Assembly: GCF_018132105.1 (NCBI RefSeq)
Contig: NZ_JWHL01000008.1
Coordinates: 20,063 to 84,062, forward strand
From: Methanocalculus chunghsingensis
GTDB taxonomy: Archaea > Halobacteriota > Methanomicrobia > Methanomicrobiales > Methanocorpusculaceae
Direction: 5' to 3'
DNA length: 64,000 bases
Each line of letters begins with the position of its first letter. Position 1 is the stretch's first letter. The translations under genes were made by a program, and so were the position numbers. This document shows, in pieces, positions 34,969 through 44,160 of the stretch. The notes beneath the pieces were generated by a model that saw nothing but the letters and a program-made list of their open reading frames with translations, made no database searches and had not been told where the DNA came from.

Positions 34969-36879
34969 TTATTCTTCCTTATCAGGATCATAGTCGGGAT
35001 CAATATCCTGGCGTACCCATGTCACGAGATCCTTCATATCACAGATCTTCCTGTACTGATCCTCGACCATGAGATAGATGATCAGCCCGGCAACCATGAC
35101 AAGCGACATTGCCGGGAAGGTATGCCGTATCACATCAAGGACCTCGGAGGTGGGGTGGCCGAGGGTGAGAAGAGGGAGGATGACAAGGATGTGGAGGGCT
35201 TCGACACCGACACCGAGGATGGCGAGCCGAAGCGGTGTGAACGTCTTCCAGTACCTTCTGGCAATACCCCCGATGATCCCTGCCGCGACCGTTGCAACCG
35301 CACAGGGGAGCGCAGTCCAGCCACCAAGCGAATACCGGTAGCCCCCACCAATCAGACCGGCTGCCGCTCCGGCAAGGGGACCGCCGATCAGACCGGCAAG
35401 AACCGGGCCAAGGTCCCTGAAGTTCAGAATGACATCATCTATCTGGAAGCCCCGTAAAGTCCCGTAAATCGAGAGTACTCCAAAGATCAGGACCAGCCAG
35501 AGAAGATCGGTTCTCGTCGCAACACCTTTTCGGTATGCCTCGGCGAGATCAGAACGGACAAAAAAGTACAGGACGAGTAAGACGATTGCAAGCCTCTCCA
35601 TGAGAGGAAGACCAAAATCAAGCAGGCTCTTCTCCTGGAGGAGGGCTATGAGAAGATAGAGGCCGGATCCGGCAGCCATTACGGCAAGCCAGAGCCGTGA
35701 TCCCTGGTACTTTTTTGGAAGGCGGTTATCGATATAGATGAGAGCAAACCCGATGACCGCAAAGAGGATCGATGCAAAGATTGAGACGTTTTTTATCAGG
35801 TATTCAGGTTTTGAGATGAAGAACGCAGCGAAGATCATGGCAGAGAAGCCAAGGAGGATCAGGCGGTACATCCTCTTCGGGGGTATCCTGACTCCCCCCG
35901 CTTCCCGCAGAATTCCGCAGACAGCACGGGCCCTGCCGTCAATTCCCGATATAACCGCACCTGCAAGAAGGATGAATGAGGAGAAGATGATGACGGGGGC
36001 GGCATAGGGGATCGTCATGAGGATATGACCGGAGACCGCAACGGCAGAGTTAGCCATCTCAAGGTGAGGTGCCCCCTGGTAAGAAGCACCAATCGAGAGG
36101 AATACAAAGCTCATAAAAGCGATGAATCCAAAGCCGATGAGGAGATCATCCCGGACGATCCGCATCTTCTTCGGAAGATCATCGGTACAGGGCTTCCCAC
36201 CGGTCTTTTCATGAAGCCAGACAGAGTAAAGGAGGATATTGAGGCCGGCGCCGACGGCACCGAGAAGTGCCATCTTCCAGAGGAGGTTGTTCTCATCGAT
36301 ATACGGGATAAAACCCTCTGCAACCTCAGTGAAGGGGATATGGAGTGCAGTCAGGCTGAAGATGAATCCGATGAAGAGGAGCAGGACCATCCCAAGGATC
36401 AGATGTTCGAACCGCTCATATGACCCTTTCCAGAGGATGACGATGATGGCAGCCAGGGTGAGGGTTGCGATTATCTGGATAGGGATATCAAAGGGAATGA
36501 GATAGTAGAGAAAATGTGCCCCGATGATAAGAAAACCTCCGTACGCAACCATCTCAAGGACATAGATGATCGTGATGAAGGTAACCTCCCAGTTCCGGGG
36601 ACCTGGAATAGACCGGAGGCCGGAGAAGATCGTCTTTCCTGTTGCAAGGGTATACCGGGCAATACCATATGCAAAGGCATATTTATAGATGAGCGCGACA
36701 GCACATATCCAGAGGAGCGAGTATCCCGTCGCCTTCCCTGCCCCGAAGATCTCAACGATCCCCGATTCTCCCGAGACCTCTATTGCAAGGATAAGGACAG
36801 GACCCAGGAAAAAGAGGCGCTCCGCAATTCGTCTCCGTAGCGTTGATCCGGTTGTTTCAGGAGCAGATATCTTCCGCAC
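34969..36879 (-). CDS. Nramp-like transporter fused to a 5TM-LYT (LytS/YhcK-type) membrane domain
   Basis: A 636-residue polytopic protein. Residues 1 to about 410 have the Nramp (SLC11) layout, but TM1 reads LAIEVSGESGIVE where canonical Nramps have a DPGN metal motif, and TM6 reads GAVGAGLNILLYS in place of MPHN. Residues about 425-615 match the five-helix LYT receptor domain: DLGPVLAGLIGGPLAGAAAG, then GGGYRYSLGGWTALPCA. LYT domains normally sit at the head of two-component or cyclic-di-nucleotide sensors. Here the domain closes a transporter-like protein and is followed only by a short acidic tail. Substrate and role are unknown; a sensory or non-canonical metal transporter is possible. 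Confidence 0.82.
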   Translation of the reverse strand: MRKISAPETTGSTLRRRIAERLFFLGPVLILAIEVSGESGIVEIFGAGKATGYSLLWICAVALIYKYAFAYGIARYTLATGKTIFSGLRSIPGPRNWEVTFITIIYVLEMVAYGGFLIIGAHFLYYLIPFDIPIQIIATLTLAAIIVILWKGSYERFEHLILGMVLLLFIGFIFSLTALHIPFTEVAEGFIPYIDENNLLWKMALLGAVGAGLNILLYSVWLHEKTGGKPCTDDLPKKMRIVRDDLLIGFGFIAFMSFVFLSIGASYQGAPHLEMANSAVAVSGHILMTIPYAAPVIIFSSFILLAGAVISGIDGRARAVCGILREAGGVRIPPKRMYRLILLGFSAMIFAAFFISKPEYLIKNVSIFASILFAVIGFALIYIDNRLPKKYQGSRLWLAVMAAGSGLYLLIALLQEKSLLDFGLPLMERLAIVLLVLYFFVRSDLAEAYRKGVATRTDLLWLVLIFGVLSIYGTLRGFQIDDVILNFRDLGPVLAGLIGGPLAGAAAGLIGGGYRYSLGGWTALPCAVATVAAGIIGGIARRYWKTFTPLRLAILGVGVEALHILVILPLLTLGHPTSEVLDVIRHTFPAMSLVMVAGLIIYLMVEDQYRKICDMKDLVTWVRQDIDPDYDPDKEE

Positions 36880-36915
36880 TCCAGATTATGTGTCGTCTTC
36901 TGGTATAAGGTACGA

Positions 36916-37305
36916 TTATCTGCATACACGGTAGCCTGCCGCATGTACCATCCGGATAATCACCCGATCCCACTCGGAATCGCTGAGTTCCGCATGCAGA
37001 GCCATCTCTTCCCGAAAGAGGCGGAGAAGATCGGAGTCCTCAGAGGCGAGGTGTCGTGACGCCATAATTCTCCCAACCCGCCTCCCATCCCGATCGAGGA
37101 TCAGAATCCGCCAGCAGCCATAATCACGGCAGATTTCAGGCCGGGTTGCATGGACACAACAGTACCCCTTCCCGTTCTCCCTGGCAAAGCGGAAGAATGG
37201 GCAGGCTTCCGGGCGGTCAACAAGGGTCCGGCGGTCATTGAAGAGGGAAAGCATCCCGGGGGCGACGGTGACGGTCGTCCGCTCACCGGTATACTCGTTT
37301 CTCAC
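36916..37305 (-). CDS. YkgJ-type cysteine-cluster protein (true 5' end probably upstream, non-standard start)
   Basis: From GTG 37305 the frame gives 129 residues with CPFF, GYCCVHATRPEICRDYGCW, the second half of a zinc/iron cysteine cluster (YkgJ, formerly UPF0153). The same frame is open upstream to 37485 and encodes the missing first half, FECNQCGDCCSHLG, at about 37391-37348. No ATG, GTG or TTG exists between the stop at 37486-37488 and 37305. CTG 37455 follows a GGGAGGGAGG sequence by seven bases and is a candidate start overlapping the end of the methyltransferase gene. Cytosolic metal-binding protein of unknown function. Confidence 0.75.
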   Translation of the reverse strand: MRNEYTGERTTVTVAPGMLSLFNDRRTLVDRPEACPFFRFARENGKGYCCVHATRPEICRDYGCWRILILDRDGRRVGRIMASRHLASEDSDLLRLFREEMALHAELSDSEWDRVIIRMVHAAGYRVCR

Positions 37306-37421
37306 GACATACCGGTGATCGCCAAGATCCTGGATAATCCGATGGACGAGCCCGAGGTGACTGCAACAGTCCCCACATTGATTGCATTCAAAAGCCAGAT
37401 GGATCAGCCTCCCGATATCTC

Positions 37422-38162
37422 TCAGTTCTGCTTCCGGAAGATCCAGCAGGCCCAGCCGAAGGCCTCCCTCCCGTAGACGAGGTACTCATCTTGGATCCGG
37501 GAGAGGTACTCCTCAATAAGAGGGCGATCACGATGATCCGGATGGGTATGAATCCAGTCGAGACAATTTTGCCAGATTGCGCTCTCGTAGGCATCGTGAT
37601 CGGCCTCTGTTGCCCGGACGAGACCGGCAAGTGTAAGGCCGGAGTCCCGGGCTGTTGAGACGAGGCCGTATTCGGTTGGAATCTCCGGCCATTGGACAGC
37701 AAATTCCGGGGAGACCCGATCTGATCGCCAGTAGCGATCGCCGATGACGACCACCCCCCCGGGTGCGGTCATCTCTGCAAGGTGGGGAATAGCGCCATCA
37801 GTACCACCGAAGATGAAGGCAGAGCCGAGGGCGACGGTGCAGTCTGCAGCTCTATCAGGAGTCCATACAGCGGCATCCCCTTCGATGATCTGAATCTGGC
37901 CACCAGCATCGGATACCTCTCTCCGGGCTCTGAGGACCGAGCTCTTCCGCTCCTCGATCCCGACACCCGAAATCCCGTATGCCTCATGCCAGAGGGCAAG
38001 CAGGGTCCCGTTCCCGCAACCGATATCATAGACGAGCTTGCCTGGAGAGAGACGGGCACGTGATCCTGCACGGAGGAGCATCTCCGAAGTCGTCGGGTTC
38101 ATCAGCGGAAGACTGGCCTGGGCGATTGATTCTATCTCGGTCTCGTTCATCTGTTCATTCAT
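37422..38162 (-). CDS. Class I SAM-dependent methyltransferase
   Basis: A 246-residue protein with the SAM-binding motif KLVYDIGCGNGTLLALW near residue 44, an acidic loop GVGIEE after strand 2, and EGDAAVWTP and APGGVVVIGDRYW further on. The fold and length fit small-molecule methyltransferases of the ubiquinone/menaquinone-like group; the acceptor is unknown. ATG 38162 and ATG 38150 are both possible starts. Its end overlaps the likely beginning of the cysteine-cluster gene. Confidence 0.85.
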   Translation of the reverse strand: MNEQMNETEIESIAQASLPLMNPTTSEMLLRAGSRARLSPGKLVYDIGCGNGTLLALWHEAYGISGVGIEERKSSVLRARREVSDAGGQIQIIEGDAAVWTPDRAADCTVALGSAFIFGGTDGAIPHLAEMTAPGGVVVIGDRYWRSDRVSPEFAVQWPEIPTEYGLVSTARDSGLTLAGLVRATEADHDAYESAIWQNCLDWIHTHPDHRDRPLIEEYLSRIQDEYLVYGREAFGWACWIFRKQN

Positions 38163-38217
38163 CCTGTGGTTTCTGTATAGACGTACTCCGGCTTAATGAG
38201 GTGTTACCGGAAAGGAG

Positions 38218-39141
38218 TCAGCGATCCAGAGATCCCTCTCTCCATGCGATCACCCCTGCACCTATCAATGGTGCATCTCCGCCGAGGGGGCTGATCAGAC
38301 AATCAGGAACCGGGAGATACCGATCCACCCGGCTCACCATCGCAGGAACGAAGGCCGGATGGTTCCGAACCACCGGGCCATCAAAGATGACAGCCTCCGG
38401 GTTATATGCTGCGATGATGGTGGAGAGACCCCGGCCGCAGACGGTTGCAAGCTCTTTTTTGAATTTGGAGGCTACCGGGTCCATGGAGGAGAGGATCGCA
38501 TCGGCAGAGTCCGGAACGGATCCGATCTCCCCCTCTTCCTCAAGGAAACGTGCATAGAAACGGGGAATACCGGTTCCGGAAGCATATGCCTCAAAGTGGC
38601 CTCTTCCGCCACAACCGCAGATGAGGCCATACCGTCCGTCAACATAGAAATGCCCGACCTCGCCGCCGTTGCCACCTGCACCGGAGAGGAGGCGGCCACC
38701 GGAGATGACGCTCCCTCCGATCCCGGATGAGAAGGTGAGATAAACGAGATCTCTCAGGTCCCGACCGGCACCAGAAGCCGCTTCTGCGAGAGCGCCGGCC
38801 CGGCAGTCATTGATGAGGGTGACAGGACGGCCGAACCGCTCTTTAACCGGGGAGACGATCTCGATCCGGTCAAATGCCATATTCGGTGAGGCAACGACCG
38901 ATCCTGACCTGAGATCCAGGGGACCGGCAGAGGCGATCCCGATTCTGCTATTCGGAGGGGTCTCAGGAAGGATCTGATCGAGGATCGCAATCACCGCCTC
39001 GGTCACGACGGCCCCGGAACGACCGGCAGTCGGTGTCCGCATCCGGATGAGAGACGATAGGGAGCCATGCTGATCGATGAGGCCGCCCCGAATCCAGGTC
39101 GCACCAATATCGATCCCCGCCCGCAGATCAGGATCATGCAT
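38218..39141 (-). CDS. ROK-family sugar kinase
   Basis: A 307-residue protein with AGIDIGATWIRGGLID (phosphate-binding loop) at the N terminus, LINDCRAGALAEA near residue 108 carrying the catalytic Asp, and the ROK zinc motif CGCGGRGHFEAY near residue 175, in which His occupies the position of one usual Cys. Known family members are glucokinases or N-acyl-hexosamine kinases. No DNA-binding domain is present, so it is an enzyme and not a ROK repressor. The sugar is not determined. Confidence 0.88.
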   Translation of the reverse strand: MHDPDLRAGIDIGATWIRGGLIDQHGSLSSLIRMRTPTAGRSGAVVTEAVIAILDQILPETPPNSRIGIASAGPLDLRSGSVVASPNMAFDRIEIVSPVKERFGRPVTLINDCRAGALAEAASGAGRDLRDLVYLTFSSGIGGSVISGGRLLSGAGGNGGEVGHFYVDGRYGLICGCGGRGHFEAYASGTGIPRFYARFLEEEGEIGSVPDSADAILSSMDPVASKFKKELATVCGRGLSTIIAAYNPEAVIFDGPVVRNHPAFVPAMVSRVDRYLPVPDCLISPLGGDAPLIGAGVIAWREGSLDR

Positions 39142-39199
39142 ACTATCTGGTTACTACGATGAGCAGTTGTATTATCGTTATTGATTGAGAGTGTACTGT

Positions 39200-39472
39200 A
39201 TGGCGATCTATCATATTCTCATGCTACCCATCCTCCTCTGCATCCTCTGCACTGGTACAGTATCGGCAACAGAATATCCGGCGGGACCCACCGGGACCCT
39301 CGAAGGGCTCGATGAGTTTATCGGCTGGCTCTCCGACCTTGGAAGAACCCTGATCGATATCTTTCGGGATGCGATGGAGGTGATCGGCCTTGGCAATGAG
39401 ACCTCTGTCGCTGAGATGATCGAGAGACTCGAAGGTGGCCTGGAGATGGTTAACCAGGCGAAGGGTTCGTAA
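39200..39472 (+). CDS. Small exported protein of unknown function
   Basis: A 90-residue product from ATG 39200, with a clear signal peptide (AIYHILMLPILLCILC, cleavage near TVSA) and a mature part of about 66 residues rich in Gly, Leu and acidic residues, with a predicted amphipathic helix (FIGWLSDLGRTLIDIFRDAM). I do not recognise a family. An in-frame TTG at 39185 and GTG at 39191 are upstream alternatives. It is divergent from the ROK gene and its last bases overlap the convergent ablB gene. Confidence 0.55.
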   Translation: MAIYHILMLPILLCILCTGTVSATEYPAGPTGTLEGLDEFIGWLSDLGRTLIDIFRDAMEVIGLGNETSVAEMIERLEGGLEMVNQAKGS

Positions 39473-40307
39473 GAAGGGATCGGTACCAGACATTCATACT
39501 CTCAAATCCTCCTCCAATCTGGGTATTGTTCGGGAGGGTGCCGGCAAACTGGTACCCTCCACGTGCAAAGAGGATATTCACCGCAGGCTCCTCGCCACGG
39601 CAGATGGTGTAGGCAAGATGATAGCCGTCATCCCGTACAACCCCTTCCATATGTCTCAGGAGAGCACCGGCAACACCGAGCCCCCTCGCCTCCGGGAGGG
39701 TCGCAAAGTCAGTCATCTCGACCGTTCCGGAATCAGGGTCAAGTTCTGCCGACGAGGCGGCGAGGAGGGTCTCTCCGTTCATCACCATAAAGAAACGGGT
39801 CTCCCCGCTCTCTATCGAGGTCTGTATGAAGCCGGGATCATCTATCGGAAACGGGTAGCTCGGAAAGACCGTTCCATAGAGCTCTGCAAGCGCCTCAGCA
39901 TCGGAAAGGTCTGCCTCATGGATCAGATATCCCTCCTTTAATGGATTATGGCCTGAACCTGCCCGTTCTAAGGCAGTCCCGAGTGCTACGGCTACCCCTT
40001 CCTCATTATACTCCCTCCGCGAGGGATCGGTGTACTTCCCCATGAAGAGACAGGTATCACCATTTCTGAAGTAGCCGGGGATTCTCGCCTCAACGCCGAA
40101 CCCCTCCCTCTCAAATGCAGGTGCAGCCGGACCCGGGATCTTTGCGAAGACCTTGCTATACCCCTCTTCTTCAAGCGTCTCCCGGATCCAACCAAGAATG
40201 AGGGCGGTATCCTCAGGATCGAGTTTCATCAGGTAGATCCGATTGTTATAGCTTCCATGCTGGATGAGGCTTCGGCCCACCCTGATGACCGGATCACTCC
40301 TCTTCAT
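39450..40307 (-). CDS. ablB: Beta-lysine N6-acetyltransferase AblB
   Basis: A 285-residue GNAT-fold enzyme. The start at ATG 40307, 14 bases inside ablA and after GGAGAGG, is preferred to the upstream frame extension to 40397. The family N-terminal part ([11 protein letters not shown]) is followed by the acetyl-CoA loop [17 protein letters not shown] near residue 210 and [21 protein letters not shown]. It acetylates beta-lysine to N-epsilon-acetyl-beta-lysine, a compatible solute that methanogens accumulate under salt stress. It forms a two-gene operon with ablA. Confidence 0.93.
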   Translation of the reverse strand: MKRSDPVIRVGRSLIQHGSYNNRIYLMKLDPEDTALILGWIRETLEEEGYSKVFAKIPGPAAPAFEREGFGVEARIPGYFRNGDTCLFMGKYTDPSRREYNEEGVAVALGTALERAGSGHNPLKEGYLIHEADLSDAEALAELYGTVFPSYPFPIDDPGFIQTSIESGETRFFMVMNGETLLAASSAELDPDSGTVEMTDFATLPEARGLGVAGALLRHMEGVVRDDGYHLAYTICRGEEPAVNILFARGGYQFAGTLPNNTQIGGGFESMNVWYRSLLTNPSPG

Positions 40308-41613
40308 CCTCTCTCCGTGCCATCCGTTCCGAGTCGGCAGGGACGAGTGCCGTCGCTTCATCATAATCTGAGAGGAGCTTTGCGATCCCGACGACATGCT
40401 GCTCGTCTCCGGCCTCGAGTTTCAGCTGGAGTGAACAGTCCTTGCAGTTGCGATCACAGAAGATCGAGGTATAGTTGTCAGGCTCCCGGTAGGTGGTGAT
40501 CACCCCTTCAAAGTTCCTGAGGATCACCTTGTTGGTGGAGTACGATATGAGATATGTCGGCATCACCGGGATCTTCCCGCCGCCACCAGGTGCGTCGATG
40601 ACATAGGTTGGAACCGCAAAGCCGCTTGTATGGCCGATGAGGTTCTCCATGATCTCAATCCCCTTCCCGACCGGGGTCCGGAAGTGCGAGAGACCCTCAG
40701 AGAGATCACACTGGTAGAGATAGTACGGCCGGACCCTGTTTTTGACGAGCTTCTGGACGAGCGACTTCATGATCCTCGGGCAGTCATTCACTCCGGCGAG
40801 GAGGACCGACTGGTTGCCGAGTGGAATCCCGGCATCCGCGAGTTTCGCAAGTGCCTTCTCAGCACTCGGGGTGATCTCCTGGGGATGATTAAAATGGGTA
40901 TTGAGCCAGATCGGCTGATGTTTTTTGAGGACATTCACCAGACCATCAGTTATTCTGAATGGAAGGACGACAGGGGTTCTCGACCCGATCCGGATCACCT
41001 CGACATGCGGAATCGCCCGAAGTTGGGTGAGGATCCTATCAAGGAGATCATCGGGGAGCATGAGTGGATCACCGCCCGAGAGGAGGACATCCCGGACCTC
41101 GGGATGCTCACGAATATAGGTGATACCCACCTCCATCTCCTCCCATGTCGGGATTCTGTCCCGATCTCCGACTTTCCGCTTCCGTGTACAATGACGGCAG
41201 TACATTGCGCAGACATTTGAGACAAGGAAGAGGACGCGATCCGGATACCGGTGTGTGATCCCCGGAACCGGGCTGTCGCTATCTTCGGCAAGGGGATCTT
41301 CAAGCTCACACTCTTCCACCCTCAGTTCATCAGGAACCGGAACGGCCTGCCGGAAGATGGGATCATTGGCATAATCCTCGGTCTTGATGAGCGAGAGATA
41401 GTATGGTGTTGCAGCAAGGGGAAACTTATCTATCGTCTCCTGCAGCTTCTCCCGCTCTTCCGGGGGGAAGGTGATGCCGAGAACCTTCTCAAGCATCGAG
41501 AGGCTCCGGACGGTATGGGCGATCTGCCAGCGCCAGTCCCTCCACTGTGGTGCATCCTCTCCGATCGAGTTGTGATATTCTCCGGATTTGTAGTTTTGTG
41601 AAGATAATTCCAT
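40294..41613 (-). CDS. ablA: L-lysine 2,3-aminomutase AblA
   Basis: A 439-residue radical SAM, PLP-dependent enzyme that converts L-lysine to beta-lysine. The cluster motif C-x3-C-x2-C is [13 protein letters not shown] near residue 138, with [16 protein letters not shown] before it; [15 protein letters not shown] and [12 protein letters not shown] follow, and [13 protein letters not shown] carries the PLP-lysine. C-terminal cysteines ([11 protein letters not shown]) form the family zinc site. With ablB it makes the osmolyte N-epsilon-acetyl-beta-lysine, so salt-inducible expression is expected. Confidence 0.96.
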   Translation of the reverse strand: MELSSQNYKSGEYHNSIGEDAPQWRDWRWQIAHTVRSLSMLEKVLGITFPPEEREKLQETIDKFPLAATPYYLSLIKTEDYANDPIFRQAVPVPDELRVEECELEDPLAEDSDSPVPGITHRYPDRVLFLVSNVCAMYCRHCTRKRKVGDRDRIPTWEEMEVGITYIREHPEVRDVLLSGGDPLMLPDDLLDRILTQLRAIPHVEVIRIGSRTPVVLPFRITDGLVNVLKKHQPIWLNTHFNHPQEITPSAEKALAKLADAGIPLGNQSVLLAGVNDCPRIMKSLVQKLVKNRVRPYYLYQCDLSEGLSHFRTPVGKGIEIMENLIGHTSGFAVPTYVIDAPGGGGKIPVMPTYLISYSTNKVILRNFEGVITTYREPDNYTSIFCDRNCKDCSLQLKLEAGDEQHVVGIAKLLSDYDEATALVPADSERMARREDEEE

Positions 41614-41894
41614 ATTACTTTCAACTCACTACTAGTACGATCTTAGTCTTCTTAAAGGTGACGTAAAACCCGTATAATGGCCATTTTCAAAAATTGTCCT
41701 TTTTTTGCAATTATATTATTTTGATTATTTAATTTTATTTCTGCATCAGAGGTGCTCGTAATGCGGAAACTGCTATTAAAGGGATCTGGTTTTCCAATAT
41801 CAAAAATGAACGTCTCTCATCGGGCAATCATCCCATCAGGGCGAGAAATGGATACATCAGAAGCTTGATATGCGGACAGCACCACTTCTCAACT
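41614..41894. promoter_or_regulatory. Divergent promoter region of ablA and the cupin gene
   Basis: No gene is seen. An A+T-rich core (about 41700-41745) carries TATA-like sequences for both directions. On the ablA side lies a perfect 10-bp palindrome AATGGCCATT (41676-41685), about 65 bases before the ablA ATG, within a TATAATGG sequence; it is a possible operator for osmotic control. Confidence 0.4.
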
Positions 41895-42428
41895 ATGTCA
41901 GAAGAGAGAGACGACGCAATCATCGGAGTTCCGATCAAGCCACGGGATATGATCACCTATCAGTCCGAGACGATTATATCAAGGGTGGTGATGATGAGCA
42001 GGCAGGGGACGGTGACACTCTTTGCCTTTGATGAGGGCCAGGGACTCTCAGAACATACCGCACCCTTTGATGCACTTGCCTTCTCGCTTGATGGCGAAGC
42101 GGAGATCACCATCGCCGGAACACCCCATCACCTCAGGGAGGGGGAGATGATCATCATGCCTGCCAATATCCCCCATGCAGTCCGGCCAATCCACCGGTTC
42201 AAGATGATGCTCATCATGATCCATGCTAAGAATGGAGAGGAGAAGGAGGAATCTCCTGCCCGTGACGAACAGAATACTCTGAGCGAAGAAGAAGCTGGAA
42301 ACAAGAAAGAGGAGAAGAAGGCAGAAAAGGAGAAGAAGAAGGATAAAAAGAAGAAGAAAGCAGAGAAGAAGGCGAAAAAAGAGAAGAAGAAGGATAAAAA
42401 GAAGAAGAAAGCAGAGAAGAAGAAGTAA
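41895..42428 (+). CDS. Cupin protein with a long lysine-rich C-terminal tail
   Basis: A 177-residue protein from ATG 41895. Residues 1-110 form a single cupin barrel with FDALAFSLDGEAEITIAG and LREGEMIIMPANIPHAV; only one of the usual metal histidines is present in the first motif. Residues 115-177 are almost entirely Lys, Glu, Asp and Ala, encoded by an A/G-rich tandem repeat. The tail is predicted to be disordered or helical and strongly basic. A nucleic-acid or membrane surface contact is possible but not shown. Confidence 0.8.
   Translation: MSEERDDAIIGVPIKPRDMITYQSETIISRVVMMSRQGTVTLFAFDEGQGLSEHTAPFDALAFSLDGEAEITIAGTPHHLREGEMIIMPANIPHAVRPIHRFKMMLIMIHAKNGEEKEESPARDEQNTLSEEEAGNKKEEKKAEKEKKKDKKKKKAEKKAKKEKKKDKKKKKAEKKK
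42330..42425 (+). repeat. A/G-rich tandem repeat encoding the cupin lysine tail
   Basis: A block beginning GAGAAGAAGAAGGATAAAAA and running through AAGAAGAAAGCAGAG occurs twice with a short linker between copies. The coding strand is almost pure purine over about 100 bases. Confidence 0.75.
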
Positions 42429-42504
42429 CGCCTGAACAATAGCTCCATCAAACACCTCCATTGACCAGAACCGTTTATACTGAAAAGAAGCAATACCATA
42501 ACCA

Positions 42505-43263
42505 ATGATCACCGTTGGACTGCTCGGGTGCGGCAATATCGGGCATATCATCGCAAAACACCAGAAATCATTCAGTATAACAGCAGTCTATGACCAGATA
42601 GAGGCAAGGGCAGACGAGCTGGCAGCAGCATCCGATGCCCGGGCCTATACCGATTTTACAACATTTCTCTCCGCAGACTTTGATATCGTCGTCGAAGCAG
42701 CCTCGGTTGCCGCCGCGCAGGAGTACGGTGAAGTGATACTCAGATCCGGCCGTGACTTCGTGGTGATGAGTGTGGGGGCACTCTCGGATACGGAATTCCG
42801 TGAGAGGCTTGTCCGAACCGCAAAAGAGATGGGTAAGAAGATCTATGTCCCATCCGGTGCGGTGATGGGCCTTGACAACATCAAGGTCGGGCAGATATCT
42901 GCCATTGATACCTTCCTCCTCAGGACGACGAAGAGCCCGGCATCCCTCTCCATCAGGGCAGATGTACCAACGATGATCTTCTCAGGAAAGGCACATGAAT
43001 GCATCAGGGATTATCCAAAGAACGTAAACGTCTCTGAGGCATTGACCCTGGCTGCCGGCCACGAGGTCGATGTTGAACTCTGGGTCGATCCGGATGTGGA
43101 TCGGAACATCCATGAGATATTCATTGAAGGTGAATTTGGGGATGCATATATCAGGGTACGAAACATTCCAAGCCCCGAAAACCCTGCAACAAGCTATCTT
43201 GCCGCACTCTCGATACTGACACTGCTCGAAAATCTTGATAATCCGCTGGTGATCGGAACATGA
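42505..43263 (+). CDS. nadX: L-aspartate dehydrogenase NadX
   Basis: A 252-residue NAD(P)-dependent enzyme that oxidises aspartate to iminoaspartate, the first step of NAD synthesis in organisms without aspartate oxidase. The Rossmann motif GLLGCGNIGHIIA is at the N terminus; VVEAASVAAAQEYG, YVPSGAVMGLDNIKVG and the catalytic-region DVPTMIFSGKAHE-type segment follow. Its stop overlaps the nadA start (ATGA). First gene of the nadX-nadA-nadC operon. Confidence 0.95.
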   Translation: MITVGLLGCGNIGHIIAKHQKSFSITAVYDQIEARADELAAASDARAYTDFTTFLSADFDIVVEAASVAAAQEYGEVILRSGRDFVVMSVGALSDTEFRERLVRTAKEMGKKIYVPSGAVMGLDNIKVGQISAIDTFLLRTTKSPASLSIRADVPTMIFSGKAHECIRDYPKNVNVSEALTLAAGHEVDVELWVDPDVDRNIHEIFIEGEFGDAYIRVRNIPSPENPATSYLAALSILTLLENLDNPLVIGT

Positions 43264-44156
43264 CAACAGAAGAAGAGATCAGATGGCTGAAGAAGGAGAA
43301 GAATGCCCTCATCCTCGCACATAACTACCAGTTGCCGGAGATTCAGGATGTTGCAGATATCGTTGGCGACAGTCTTGAACTTGCTGTAGTGGCAGCTGAG
43401 GCTGAAGAGTCGATACTGATAGTCTGTGGTGTCCTCTTCATGGCTGAAACAGCAAAGCTCCTCTCCCCTGAAAAGACCGTCCTGATTCCAATCCCGGATG
43501 CCGGCTGTCCGCTCGCCGATCATCTCACCCCGGAGATGGTGCTGGAAGCACGAAAGAAGTATCCTGATGCTGCCGTCGTCGTCTATGTCAACTCGACAGC
43601 GGCCGTCAAAGCAGTAGCCGATATCACCTGTACATCAGCAAATGCCGCCGATGTCGTCAGATCACTACCGGAGAAGACGATCCTCTTCGGCCCGGATGCA
43701 AACCTCGCCTCTTATGTACAGAAACAGGTTCCCGAGAAGGAGATCATCCCGCTTCCTGCCGAAGGGCACTGCTATGTTCATACAGCCTTCACCGTTCCCC
43801 AGATCGAAGAGGCGCGATCCCAAGGATGCCGGATCGTCTGCCATCCTGAATGCCGCCCCGAAGTTCAGGAACGATCCGATCTCGTCACATCAACAGGCGG
43901 AATGGTGAGGCATGCAGATGAATGTGAGACATGGTTTGTATGCACAGAGCGCGATATGGGATACCGGCTCAGGAGCCTCTACCCGGATCGGGCTTTTCAT
44001 CTCCCCGAGGAAGCAATCTGCGAGGATATGAAGAAGACGAAGCGGGAGGATCTTCTCCGTTCCCTCCGGGACGGTGTTTATGAAGTGATCATCGAGAACG
44101 AGATCCTGGAGCCTGCGAAGCGGGCGGTCGAACGGATGATCCGGATACGGCGGTGA
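43260..44156 (+). CDS. nadA: Quinolinate synthase NadA
   Basis: A 298-residue iron-sulfur enzyme that condenses iminoaspartate with dihydroxyacetone phosphate to quinolinate. Conserved blocks are ILAHNYQLPEIQDVADIVGDS, VCGVLFMAETAKLL, YVNSTAAVKAVADITCTSANA, GPDANLASYV and VCHPECRPEV; the cysteines at about 81, 170 and 256 positions (CGV, CTS, CHPEC) provide the 4Fe-4S ligands. Length is normal. It overlaps nadX by four bases. Confidence 0.97.
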   Translation: MTTEEEIRWLKKEKNALILAHNYQLPEIQDVADIVGDSLELAVVAAEAEESILIVCGVLFMAETAKLLSPEKTVLIPIPDAGCPLADHLTPEMVLEARKKYPDAAVVVYVNSTAAVKAVADITCTSANAADVVRSLPEKTILFGPDANLASYVQKQVPEKEIIPLPAEGHCYVHTAFTVPQIEEARSQGCRIVCHPECRPEVQERSDLVTSTGGMVRHADECETWFVCTERDMGYRLRSLYPDRAFHLPEEAICEDMKKTKREDLLRSLRDGVYEVIIENEILEPAKRAVERMIRIRR

Positions 44157-44160
44157 GAAA

